A stretch of DNA of 64,000 nucleotides. Origin: Leptofilum sp041748655. GTDB taxonomy: Bacteria; Chloroflexota; Anaerolineae; Promineifilales; Promineifilaceae. The notes under the pieces were generated by a model. That model did no database searches. It had not been told where the DNA came from and saw nothing but the letters and a program-made list of their open reading frames with translations. This document shows positions 32,614 to 41,114 of the stretch, piece after piece. Both the position numbers and the translations under genes were made by a program. Location: positions 1 to 64,000 of the forward strand of contig JBGTCV010000066.1 in NCBI GenBank assembly GCA_041748655.1, read 5' to 3'. Each line of letters begins with the position of its first letter. Position 1 is the stretch's first letter.

Positions 32614-34281
32614 ATGACAAACGAAGCATTTGATGTGATTGTGATTGGCTCCGGCGCGGGCGGCCTGTCCACCGCCCTGCCCCTGGCCCAGGCAGGCCAA
32701 AAAGTCCTCGTCCTGGAGCAGCACGACGTCCCTGGCGGCTGGACCCACTCCTTCACCCTGGAAGGGTACAAATTCAGCCCCGGCGTGCACTACATCGGCG
32801 GCATTGGCCCTGGCGGCCCCATGCGCCGCATCTACGAAGGGCTCGGCGTCTCCGAAGACCTTGCCTTCTGCGAAATCAACCCAGATGGCTTCGACCACGT
32901 CTTCGTCGGCAGCGAGCGGTTCGACATTCCCAAAGGGCGCGAGGCGTTTGCCGACCGGCTCAAAGCCCGCTTCCCCCACGAGGCTAAAGGCATCGACGGC
33001 TACCTGAACATGTGCCAGCAGCTCATGGATGAGACCCGCCTGCTGGGCCGGGTGCGCGGCGTGGGCGACGCGGTGCGCCTGCCCTGGCGCGCCCGCCACA
33101 TTCTGCGCTGGGCGTTCCGCACCGGGGCCGACCTCATCAACCACTACGTCTCTGATCCGGTGCTGCGCGCCATTTTGTCCGCCCAATCGGGCGACCACGG
33201 CCTGCCCCCCTCACAGGTCTCTGCCCCGCTGCACGCGGGCGTGACGCACCACTATTTTGAGGGTGGCTACTACCCGCTGGGTGGCGCGTTTGCCATCCCC
33301 CGCGCCTTTGCCCGTGCCCTCAAGCGGGCCGGGGGCAAGCTGCGTCTGCAAACCCGCGTCGAGCGCATCCTGCTCAACGGCAATCGCGTCACGGGCGTGC
33401 GCCTCACCGACGGCACGGAGATTGCCGCGCAGCACATCGTCAGCAATGCCGACCCGGAAGTAACGTTTGGCCAGCTGGTAGGCCGCGAACACCTCAGCGG
33501 CAAACTGCGGCGCAAGCTGGACAAGGTGCGCTACTCCACCTCTGCCCTCAGCCTGTTTATGGCCGTAGAAATGGATTTGCGCGCCGCCGGGCTGGATTCC
33601 GGCAACTACTGGTTCTACAACCACAGCGACGTGGACGGCATCTACAAAGATGGCCTGACGGACAAAGTGGTGCATGATTTTGCGCCAGAAGGGATGTTCC
33701 TCACGGTCACAACGCTCAAAGATCCGTCAAAAATGCACAGCGGGCACCACACGCTGGAGGCGTTTGCCTTTGTGGGCTACGAGCCGTTTGCCCAATGGGC
33801 CGATCAACCCGCAGGCGACCGGGAGTGGGAATACCAGCAGCTCAAGGAGCAGCTGACCGCTGGCATGTTAGCCGCCATCGACGGCCGTATTCCAGGGTTT
33901 AGCGAGCATGTGGTGTTCAAGGAGCTGGGCACGCCGCTGAGCAACGAGCATTATCTCAACGCGACGCGGGGAAATTTGTATGGTATTGACAAGACCCGCT
34001 TCCAGGTAGGCCCCTGGGCGTTCAACAACAAGACGGAGATCACCGGGCTGTGGTTGAGCGGGGCCAGCACCACCGCCGGGCATGGCGTGGCCGGGGCGAC
34101 CAACTCTGGTCTGATGACGGCGCGGCAAATTTTGGGCTGCCGGATGGCTGACTTGCTCAAGCAAAACGGCCCACCGCTGGCGGTTTATCCGTCGGAAGAG
34201 CCAGACAAATGGCCCGCCAGGCTGCGCCGCCGCATGGAGCGTAATCCAAAAGAAAATGGGACACAGATGAACACGGATTGA
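32614..34281 (+). CDS. Phytoene desaturase / retinol saturase-like FAD oxidoreductase
   Basis: The product has 555 residues. The N-terminal dinucleotide fold is V-I-V-I-G-S-G-A-G-G-L-S-T-A, followed by LEQHDVPGGWTHSF and a G-x-H-Y-I-G-G segment as in all-trans-retinol 13,14-reductases and CrtI/CrtO-like enzymes. The FAD-binding C-terminal motif (GLWLSGASTTAGHGVAGATNSG) is intact. It probably saturates or desaturates isoprenoid or carotenoid double bonds. The substrate is unknown, and no other carotenoid genes are nearby. The last ~10 residues (R-N-P-K-E-N-G-T-Q-M-N-T-D) run into a dispersed repeat, so the natural C-terminus may once have been different. ATG 32614 follows GAGAGA. Confidence 0.85.
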   Translation: MTNEAFDVIVIGSGAGGLSTALPLAQAGQKVLVLEQHDVPGGWTHSFTLEGYKFSPGVHYIGGIGPGGPMRRIYEGLGVSEDLAFCEINPDGFDHVFVGSERFDIPKGREAFADRLKARFPHEAKGIDGYLNMCQQLMDETRLLGRVRGVGDAVRLPWRARHILRWAFRTGADLINHYVSDPVLRAILSAQSGDHGLPPSQVSAPLHAGVTHHYFEGGYYPLGGAFAIPRAFARALKRAGGKLRLQTRVERILLNGNRVTGVRLTDGTEIAAQHIVSNADPEVTFGQLVGREHLSGKLRRKLDKVRYSTSALSLFMAVEMDLRAAGLDSGNYWFYNHSDVDGIYKDGLTDKVVHDFAPEGMFLTVTTLKDPSKMHSGHHTLEAFAFVGYEPFAQWADQPAGDREWEYQQLKEQLTAGMLAAIDGRIPGFSEHVVFKELGTPLSNEHYLNATRGNLYGIDKTRFQVGPWAFNNKTEITGLWLSGASTTAGHGVAGATNSGLMTARQILGCRMADLLKQNGPPLAVYPSEEPDKWPARLRRRMERNPKENGTQMNTD

Positions 34282-34375
34282 CACAGATAAAAACAAAAAT
34301 CCGTGTTAATCTGCGTTAATCCGCGTCCAATTTTGAAACAAGGAGCGCGGAAAGAATCCGCGGCTACGAGCTAAT
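34265..34375. repeat. ACACGGATT/AATCCGTGT and GCGCGG-CCGCGGC repeats after the oxidoreductase gene
   Basis: ATGAACACGGATTGACACAG and AATCCGTGTTAATCTGCG form an interrupted inverted repeat that begins inside the coding sequence. GAGCGCGGAAAGAATCCGCG follows and matches part of the element at 28002. A similar AGCCACGGATTGCACGGATT is at 11981. Confidence 0.65.
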
Positions 34376-35254
34376 TTCCAGGCCCGCCAGGTGCTCCAGG
34401 GCTTTGACCAGGGCATGGTTGCCTTCCAGGCCGAAACCCTGCTGCTGGAGGGTGCGGTACAGGTTGAAGACCAGGCTGGTGCCGATCATGGGCACGCCCA
34501 GCTGATCGGCCGTTTCCAGCACCAGGCGCAAATCTTTCTGCTGCAAATCGATGGTGAAGCCGGGCCGCCAATCTCGTGCCACCACCTGCGGGCCACGATG
34601 GCTGAGCATCCAGCTGCCCGCTGCGCCTGGCATAACCGCTTCCAGCGTCTTGTTCAGGTCCAGACCGCCCGCCTGGGCAAAGAGCAGCGCCTCGCCAACA
34701 CCCAGCATCGTCATCACCACCAAAATCTGGTTGACCAGCTTCACCGTCTGGCCCGCGCCAATCTCGCCAACGTGGGTGATTGTTTTGCCCATCGCCTCGA
34801 ACGCGGGCATAGCGCGAGCCACCTGGGCCGCTTCGCCCCCCACCATGATGCTGAGGGTGCCGTTGGCCGCACCTTCGCTGCCGCCGCTGATGGGGGCATC
34901 CAGCATGTGAACATCCCGCTCGGCTAAAACGGCCGCTAATTTGCGGGTAACGTCTGGGCTAATGGTGCTCATGTCGATGACCAGGTTGCCGGGCTTGGCG
35001 CCAAAGATAACGCCGTTGGCCTGCAACAAAACATGCTCCACGTCTGGCGTATCGCTCAGGCAGGTAATGATGATGTCGGCATGGCTGGCAATGTCGGCGG
35101 GGCTGCTGGTGGCGATAGCGCCCAGTTCGATGAAGGGGTCCATCTTGCTATGGGTGCGGTTCCAGATGTAGACAACAAACCCTTTGGCCAGCAGGTTGCG
35201 CACCATGCCCTGCCCCATTATGCCCAGGCCGATAAATCCGATTGTTTCGTTCAT
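34364..35254 (-). CDS. Beta-hydroxyacid dehydrogenase (GarR / 3-hydroxyisobutyrate dehydrogenase family)
   Basis: The product has 296 residues. The NAD(P)-binding start I-G-F-I-G-L-G-I-M-G-Q-G-M is followed by the substrate loop V-L-D-A-P-I-S-G-G-S-E-G-A and the catalytic lysine segment G-A-G-Q-T-V-K-L-V-N-Q-I. These are the family's three signatures. The motif set and length best fit 2-hydroxy-3-oxopropionate (tartronate semialdehyde) reductase or 3-hydroxyisobutyrate dehydrogenase; the two cannot be separated by eye. Start at 35254 with AAGGAG 8 nt upstream. It overlaps repeat sequence at its 3' end. Confidence 0.9.
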   Translation of the reverse strand: MNETIGFIGLGIMGQGMVRNLLAKGFVVYIWNRTHSKMDPFIELGAIATSSPADIASHADIIITCLSDTPDVEHVLLQANGVIFGAKPGNLVIDMSTISPDVTRKLAAVLAERDVHMLDAPISGGSEGAANGTLSIMVGGEAAQVARAMPAFEAMGKTITHVGEIGAGQTVKLVNQILVVMTMLGVGEALLFAQAGGLDLNKTLEAVMPGAAGSWMLSHRGPQVVARDWRPGFTIDLQQKDLRLVLETADQLGVPMIGTSLVFNLYRTLQQQGFGLEGNHALVKALEHLAGLEISS

Positions 35255-35362
35255 GTGCTGCTCCTTGCTACTTAAGCCTCCCACAGGTTTACCTTACAGG
35301 TTGGTTCGTCTGAGGACCTGCGGGAGGATACGTGGTCTGCGGGAGGTTGGGGACTTGCCGAA

Positions 35363-36004
35363 TTAATCGCTGCGGATGTCGATGATCTCATCGACCACAG
35401 ATTCGATGGCGGCACGTACGGCCGTTTCATCCAAACGCCGCACTTTAAAGGTCACAATCCGGTTAGTGGTTGCCTCGCCAGAAAATTGGCCAAAAGCAAG
35501 GAAGCTGCCGCCCGCGTTAGAGATCGCCTTGGTAATAGCAGCCAGTTCGCCCTGCTTTTCGGGGACAACGGCCGTTACCCGCACCCCCTGCTCCCGCGCC
35601 CCCATCAGCTCCAGCAGCACCTTGAACAGGTCAGTTTCGGTAATCAGGCCAATAAGCTCCTCGTTATGCATAACGGGCAAGCCACCCACCTTGTTATCGA
35701 CCATGATACGGGCCGCTTCTTCGATAGGCATATCTTCCTGGATGGTCAAAACATCTTTGCTCATCACATCCTTAATCTTGATTTTGTTGAACAGGTAACT
35801 GATCTCCCAAACGCTCAGGGACGTGGCGTCAGAAGGGGAGGCATTAAGCAAATCTTTATCTGAGACAATGCCAACGAGACGGCCGTTTTCCACTACGGGC
35901 GTGCGGCGAATGCGCTCTCGCTGCATCAACTTCAAACAATCCGGGACAGACATATCGGGCGGGACGGTAATGACCGGTTGAGACATGCGACGTTTTACTA
36001 GCAT
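35363..36004 (-). CDS. CBS-pair and ACT-domain protein (AcuB-like)
   Basis: The product has 213 residues. Two CBS motifs cover about residues 1-130 (M-S-Q-P-V-I-T-V-P-P-D near the start and M-S-K-D-V-L-T-I-Q-E-D at about 75), each with the P-V-V/L-P-V and I-V-S-D-K-D-L or L-I-T-E-T-D-L ends that bind adenine nucleotides. An ACT-like regulatory domain follows (V-T-A-V-V-P-E-K-Q-G-E-L-A-A-I-T). This is the AcuB layout, linked in Bacilli to acetoin use, but no acetoin genes are near, so it is best treated as an energy- or ligand-sensing regulator. AAGGAG precedes ATG 36004. It is divergent from typA. Confidence 0.88.
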   Translation of the reverse strand: MLVKRRMSQPVITVPPDMSVPDCLKLMQRERIRRTPVVENGRLVGIVSDKDLLNASPSDATSLSVWEISYLFNKIKIKDVMSKDVLTIQEDMPIEEAARIMVDNKVGGLPVMHNEELIGLITETDLFKVLLELMGAREQGVRVTAVVPEKQGELAAITKAISNAGGSFLAFGQFSGEATTNRIVTFKVRRLDETAVRAAIESVVDEIIDIRSD

Positions 36005-36168
36005 GTATGACTCCTTATGGTTGGTTTTTAAGGGAAATATGTGTGTAATATATCCTATTTCCGCTCCGCCGTCCGCCATTTTTTCATCAATTTGTCTCAT
36101 TCGCGAGGCGCTTTTTGCCTCTAGCCCACTCCTGACATACAATCCAGGCTAATTAAATCAATTATTCT

Positions 36169-36196
36169 GCCCGACCATCCTTTGGTCGGGCTTTTT
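36169..36196 (+). terminator. Terminator-like hairpin 45 nt upstream of typA
   Basis: GCCCGACCA-TCCTT-TGGTCGGGC followed by TTTTT. The upstream gene is divergent, so no plus-strand gene needs terminating here; an attenuator of typA is more likely. Confidence 0.75.
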
Positions 36197-36241
36197 CATG
36201 AACGCACAATATTCTCATGAGAAGGAACACGAACAAACCGT

Positions 36242-38077
36242 ATGGCTTTACAACCTCGTAACGATATTCGCAATATCGCCATTATTGCCCATGTGGATCA
36301 TGGCAAAACCACGCTGGTGGATGGCATGTTGCGCCAAACAAACGTCTTTCGCACCAACCAGGAAATGACCGAACGGGTGCTGGACTCCAACGATCTGGAA
36401 CGGGAACGCGGCATCACCATTCTGGCAAAAAACACCAGCATTATGTACCACGGCACCACCATCAACATCGTGGACACACCTGGCCATGCCGACTTCGGCG
36501 GTGAGGTGGAGCGTGTGGTAAACATGGTCGATGGGGCGCTGCTGCTGGTAGACGCCGTGGAAGGCCCCATGCCCCAAACCCGCTTTGTGCTGCGCCAGGC
36601 GCTGGAAAAAGGGGTCAAGGTGATTGTGGTGGTCAACAAAATCGACCGCCCCGCGGCCCGGCCCGACTATGTGGTCAACGCCACGTTCGACCTGTTCATC
36701 GACCTGGGGGCCAGCGAAGAGCAGTCCGATTTTCCGGTTGTTTATACGCGGGCGCTGGAAGGGCGTGCCGGGGAAACCCCAGATACGTTGGAAGAGGATT
36801 TACGGCCGTTATTCGACACCATCGTCAACTATCTGCCCGGCCCCATGATCGACCCAGATGGCCCCACCCAAATGCTCGTCACCACCCTGGAATACAGCAG
36901 CTACGTCGGTAAAATCGCCGTGGGGCGCCTCACCAGCGGCATCATCAACGATGGCCAACAAATTATGCACATCAAAGCCGATGGCGAGATGAGCCCCAGC
37001 AAGATCACCAAACTGTACACCTTCCGCGATTTGCAGCGGGTCGAGCAGAGCCAGGTTCAGGCAGGCGACATCGTTGCCATCGCTGGCATCCCCGACGTGG
37101 GCATCGGCGACACCCTGGCCGACCCCAACGATCCGCGCCCCCTGCCTCCCATCAAGGTGGAAGAGCCCACGGTACGCATGACCTTCCGGGTCAACGACAG
37201 CCCGTTTGCCGGTAAAGAGGGCAAATATGTCACCAGCCGCCAAATTCGGGACCGGCTGATGCGCGAGCTGGAAAGCAATGTCGCCATGCGGGTAGAAGAA
37301 ACGGACAAGGCGGGCGAGTTCATCGTTTCCGGGCGGGGCGAGCTGCATCTGGCGATCCTCATTGAAACGATGCGGCGCGAGGGATATGAGTTTGCCATTA
37401 GTCGGCCAGAAGTGATTTATAAGGAAGATGAAAACGGCCGTACCGAACCCATCGAAAAGCTGTTTATCGAAGTCCACAACGATTATCTGGGCACAGTTAG
37501 CGAGATGCTGGGGCGGCGGCGCGGCCTGATGCAAAATATTCACTATGGGGAAGACGGTACGGTTTATGCTGAATATCTGGTGCCCACACGCGGCATTTTG
37601 GGTTTCCGCCAGCCGTTTCTTACCGCCACACGCGGCACCGGCATTTACCACCCCCTGTTTCACGCCTACGAACCTGTCAAAGGGGAAATTGAAACGCAGG
37701 AGTTTGGCTCATTAGTCTCTATGGAAACCGGTGTTGTAAGCGCTTACGGTCTACAAGGTTTACAGCAGCGTGGCACCTTTTTTGTTTTGCCCGCTGAAGA
37801 CGTTTACAAAGGGCAAGTTGTGGGACAGCATATTCGCAATGAAGATTTGGTGGTGAACGTTTGCAAAACAAAGGTCCTCACCGCCGTGCGCACCGGCCCA
37901 ACTGCCATTGTGGAAGCGCTGCACACGCCCCGCCTCATGTCGCTGGATGAGTCAATTGAATATCTAGGGAAGGACGAGCTGTTGGAAGTAACGCCGCTCT
38001 CGCTGCGCATCCGCAAAAAGGAGCTGCGCCACGAAATTCGCCAGCGGGACATTAAACGCGCCAAGAAAGGAGCATAA
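36242..38077 (+). CDS. typA: Ribosome-associated GTPase TypA/BipA
   Basis: The product has 611 residues, the usual length. G1 is A-H-V-D-H-G-K-T-T, G2 lies in E-R-E-R-G-I-T-I, G3 is D-T-P-G-H-A-D-F and G4 is N-K-I-D-R. Domains II, III and V follow (GRGELHLAILIETMRREGYE), and the BipA-specific C-terminal domain includes L-V-P-T-R-G-I-L-G-F. TypA binds the ribosome and supports growth at low temperature and under stress. A terminator-like hairpin sits in its leader. It is convergent with the nSTAND1-FGE gene, with 34 bp between. Confidence 0.95.
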   Translation: MALQPRNDIRNIAIIAHVDHGKTTLVDGMLRQTNVFRTNQEMTERVLDSNDLERERGITILAKNTSIMYHGTTINIVDTPGHADFGGEVERVVNMVDGALLLVDAVEGPMPQTRFVLRQALEKGVKVIVVVNKIDRPAARPDYVVNATFDLFIDLGASEEQSDFPVVYTRALEGRAGETPDTLEEDLRPLFDTIVNYLPGPMIDPDGPTQMLVTTLEYSSYVGKIAVGRLTSGIINDGQQIMHIKADGEMSPSKITKLYTFRDLQRVEQSQVQAGDIVAIAGIPDVGIGDTLADPNDPRPLPPIKVEEPTVRMTFRVNDSPFAGKEGKYVTSRQIRDRLMRELESNVAMRVEETDKAGEFIVSGRGELHLAILIETMRREGYEFAISRPEVIYKEDENGRTEPIEKLFIEVHNDYLGTVSEMLGRRRGLMQNIHYGEDGTVYAEYLVPTRGILGFRQPFLTATRGTGIYHPLFHAYEPVKGEIETQEFGSLVSMETGVVSAYGLQGLQQRGTFFVLPAEDVYKGQVVGQHIRNEDLVVNVCKTKVLTAVRTGPTAIVEALHTPRLMSLDESIEYLGKDELLEVTPLSLRIRKKELRHEIRQRDIKRAKKGA

Positions 38078-38111
38078 AGAGAAAGTGGTGGCTAGACCAA
38101 TCTCCATTCTC

Positions 38112-41100
38112 TTAATTCACATCTCGGGCGCAGCGGAAGCCCGCACCCCAATGTGAATTTTCCAGATTGTTCAGGTTGCTATTGGTAGGAGAAAGAGCGT
38201 AACGGGTGGTGGTATTGATGCCGTCAGCGCCGTCTACCCAGGAACCGCCGCGCAGCACCTTCAGGCCGCTCGGCTGATCGTTGTAGCCAATGGCGGGCCA
38301 GGGCTGGTTGTAAAAGTTGGGATCGTACCAATCCTGCACCCACTCGGCCACACCACCCGCCATACCCAAGATGCCAAACGGGCTGGCCCCGTTGGGCAGG
38401 GCATCCATCCGCACAAAGGCACGGTTGAACAAGGCAGAGGGTGATTGAGCGGTGTTGCTGTTAAAAACGGCCGTATCCTGAAAAACCGGTCTGCTGTTAC
38501 CCCAGGGATAAAGACGGCCGTCTCCCCCCCCCGCCGCATATTCCCATTCCGCCTCTGTAGGCAGCCTGGCATCCACCGAAGCGCAGTAAGCAAAGGCTCC
38601 TTCCCAGCTAACCCAGTTTACCGGGAATCGTCCCGTCCCAGGCCGCGCCTCAAACACGCCAAGGTTGTTCAGCACGTTGGTAAAGGTAGTAGAAACCAGC
38701 GTTTTGGTACAATCTACCCCGTTGCACGCGCCGTTGTTACCTCCCTGCCGGTTTAGAAAATCGGCAAACTGCTGCACCGTCACTTCGTACTGGTCCAGGT
38801 AAAAGCTGTCTACCGTCACCAGTCGAGCGGGGGCGTTGTCGGCACCATCGGGGGCATCGGCCTGGCCCATTGTAAACGTGCCGCCGGAAATGAAAAACAT
38901 CGGCATATTGTCCCGCTCACGAACAATAGCGTTTAGCTGGGCTTCCAATGCCAGCTGGGCCGGGTCTGGTGTGGCGGTGGGCTGGTTAGGTCGGGTGGCT
39001 TCCGGCGTGTTGTTAAGGGCTTGCTGGGCTATTTGAGTAGCCTGCGCCGCTGCGGTAGCCAGCTGCGCCTCAGCAATGGCCGCCTGGGCGGTAGCTTCTT
39101 CCTGGCCCTGAACTTCGGAGCGTTCAGCCACCAGGGTCTGGTTAACGGCCACTTCGTAAGTTGCCAGAGCGTTGACGGTAGCGGCGGCAAAGGCAGCGGT
39201 GGTACTTTCAATGGCCAGACGATCGGCAGCAACGGCCGTTTCTCTCGCCGTAATCGCTGCATCAGCCGCAGCCGCTTCAGCTTCAGCTGCTGCTTCCCGC
39301 AGCTGCGCCGCATTCACCAAACCAATTGCCCCGCTAACCACCAGCAGCAAAATCACAATCAGGGCAATATTAAAATTCTTGGCCCGCCGCGCCGACTGCG
39401 CTTCGGCCTCGGCCCGCTGGCCCTGCTCTTCAGCCAGCTTTTGCGCCTGCTTCAGCTCTCGTTCCTGCTGGGCCTGCTTCTCTTCCACAGCCAGCTTTTC
39501 GGCCGCTTTGCTGGCCTCAATATATTCTTGCTCCAGCGGATTCAGCTCTTCAAACAGCAGCGCCTCTTGCAGCTGTTTGCCGCGCAGCAGCGCCCCTGGA
39601 TCACGGCTGCGCGTGTCCCAATCCTCGGCCTGGGCCGTAAAGCGCAGCCGATGGCGCAGCACCACGCGCTCATCTTCCAGCCATTCCACCAGCTGGGGCC
39701 AGTTGCGCACCAGCGCCTCGTGCCCTACCTCAAACTGGTCGTTGTCGCGAACCTGGCCATCGGTTTGGCGCAGCAGGCGGGCTTCCACCAGCTTTTGCAA
39801 CACGCGGTCAATGCGGTCGTTGGCCTCGCCAGATTGGTGGAGGGAGCGGCGCGTGGCCCGGCCACGGGTAAATTCCACCCCGGTGCCAGGGCGCACCAGC
39901 CGCAGCAGAATACGCTTGGCGGTAGCCTGCTCCTCTGGCAGCAAATTGTTGTAAAGAGAATCGGCCGTATAGGCTAGAGCTTTCATCACGCCACCCAGGC
40001 GGCGGTAGGCGTCCCAGGTAATACGGTTGCGCTCCCGGTCGTCCCATAATTGCAGCAGGGCAAATTGCAGCAGCGGCAGCGCGGCCGGTTCGCCCACAAT
40101 TTCGCGCACCAGGGCATCGATGAGGCCATCTTCAAATTTCAGGCCGATGGCCTGGGCGGGCTGCTCAATGGCGTCGTGCAGCTCGCTGGCGTTCATTGCC
40201 GTGACACGCACCAACCCTTGCTCGTAAAGAGATTGAAAGAGCGGCACTTTGTTGAGGTAGCTTTCGTAATCGACCCGCATCGTCAGGATGACAAGATGGC
40301 GGGCTTCACGGGCGTTAACCAACCCTAAAATATTGTCGATAAAGGCGTCTCGCTCCTGATCATCGTGGCACAGGGTGAAGGTTTCTTCAAACTGGTCGAT
40401 GGTGAGAACGGCAGGTCCGTTGGTTTCTGTCCGTACCAGTTTAGCCAGATGCTCGGAATCGCTGAGAAAGGCGTCGAAACTGTTTGTGAGCCAATCGGCC
40501 GTTTCTGCTTCGTCGGGTTCCAGCAATTTAGCCAACCGGGTAAGGGGAGCCGCACCGGGAACCATGGGGGGGAAGTAAAACCAATCTTCGCTGTCGGCCA
40601 GAGCGCCAGCTTGCAAACGGGGAAGAAGCCCAGCCAGCACCACAGAAGATTTACCGCTGCCAGAGGGGCCAACGGCCGTTACCAACCGACTCACCAACAC
40701 CTGATCCAACAGTTCGCGGACAAGCTGATCGCGTCCGTAAAAAAGATGCGCGTTTTCCTTGCCAAACGAATCGAGACCAATGTAAGGGCAGTAGGAGTCT
40801 GGAATTTCTGGCTGCGTGGTGGCGTCGAATTCAATCAGGACTGCTTCTGGCGTATCTTTGCCTGCATGAAACAGTTGATTGTGCCAATAATCGAGCAAGC
40901 TTTGGGCCGCTTCTCGGTCTTCGGTATTATCAACAAATGCGCCAGCCGCTTCGCCTCGGTACAAAAATTCTGTAACCTCTGCCCAAAATGCGGCTTCCTC
41001 TGCGGCCTCTTTGGTGGTGCGCCGCTGCCGCAGCAGTGTGCGGTGCATATCGCGCATGGAGGTAAAAGACATGAAGGGTATAAACTGTTCGGAAGTCGTG

Positions 41101-41114
41101 TCTGACTGGCTCAT
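38112..41114 (-). CDS. nSTAND1 NTPase - coiled coil/TM - SUMF1/FGE-like domain protein
   Basis: The product has 1000 residues. A helical N-terminus (about 1-100) precedes C-P-Y-I-G-L-D-S-F and F-Y-G-R-D, the entry to the novel STAND NTPase 1 fold, with Walker A G-P-S-G-S-G-K-S-S (149-157) and Walker B A-V-L-T-I-D-Q-F-E-E. Helical modules follow, then a charged coiled coil, one membrane helix (~578-601), an Ala-rich helix, and from ~737 a formylglycine-generating-enzyme-like domain (ISGGTFTMGQ, W-V-S-W-E-G-A-F-A-Y-C, LRGGSWVDG, GFRCAR). The FGE fold in such fusions is often a ligand-binding module. Its ATG overlaps the upstream stop by 4 bp, so both proteins are made together. A membrane-tethered conflict or signalling NTPase is inferred. 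Confidence 0.87.
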   Translation of the reverse strand: MSQSDTTSEQFIPFMSFTSMRDMHRTLLRQRRTTKEAAEEAAFWAEVTEFLYRGEAAGAFVDNTEDREAAQSLLDYWHNQLFHAGKDTPEAVLIEFDATTQPEIPDSYCPYIGLDSFGKENAHLFYGRDQLVRELLDQVLVSRLVTAVGPSGSGKSSVVLAGLLPRLQAGALADSEDWFYFPPMVPGAAPLTRLAKLLEPDEAETADWLTNSFDAFLSDSEHLAKLVRTETNGPAVLTIDQFEETFTLCHDDQERDAFIDNILGLVNAREARHLVILTMRVDYESYLNKVPLFQSLYEQGLVRVTAMNASELHDAIEQPAQAIGLKFEDGLIDALVREIVGEPAALPLLQFALLQLWDDRERNRITWDAYRRLGGVMKALAYTADSLYNNLLPEEQATAKRILLRLVRPGTGVEFTRGRATRRSLHQSGEANDRIDRVLQKLVEARLLRQTDGQVRDNDQFEVGHEALVRNWPQLVEWLEDERVVLRHRLRFTAQAEDWDTRSRDPGALLRGKQLQEALLFEELNPLEQEYIEASKAAEKLAVEEKQAQQERELKQAQKLAEEQGQRAEAEAQSARRAKNFNIALIVILLLVVSGAIGLVNAAQLREAAAEAEAAAADAAITARETAVAADRLAIESTTAAFAAATVNALATYEVAVNQTLVAERSEVQGQEEATAQAAIAEAQLATAAAQATQIAQQALNNTPEATRPNQPTATPDPAQLALEAQLNAIVRERDNMPMFFISGGTFTMGQADAPDGADNAPARLVTVDSFYLDQYEVTVQQFADFLNRQGGNNGACNGVDCTKTLVSTTFTNVLNNLGVFEARPGTGRFPVNWVSWEGAFAYCASVDARLPTEAEWEYAAGGGDGRLYPWGNSRPVFQDTAVFNSNTAQSPSALFNRAFVRMDALPNGASPFGILGMAGGVAEWVQDWYDPNFYNQPWPAIGYNDQPSGLKVLRGGSWVDGADGINTTTRYALSPTNSNLNNLENSHWGAGFRCARDVN

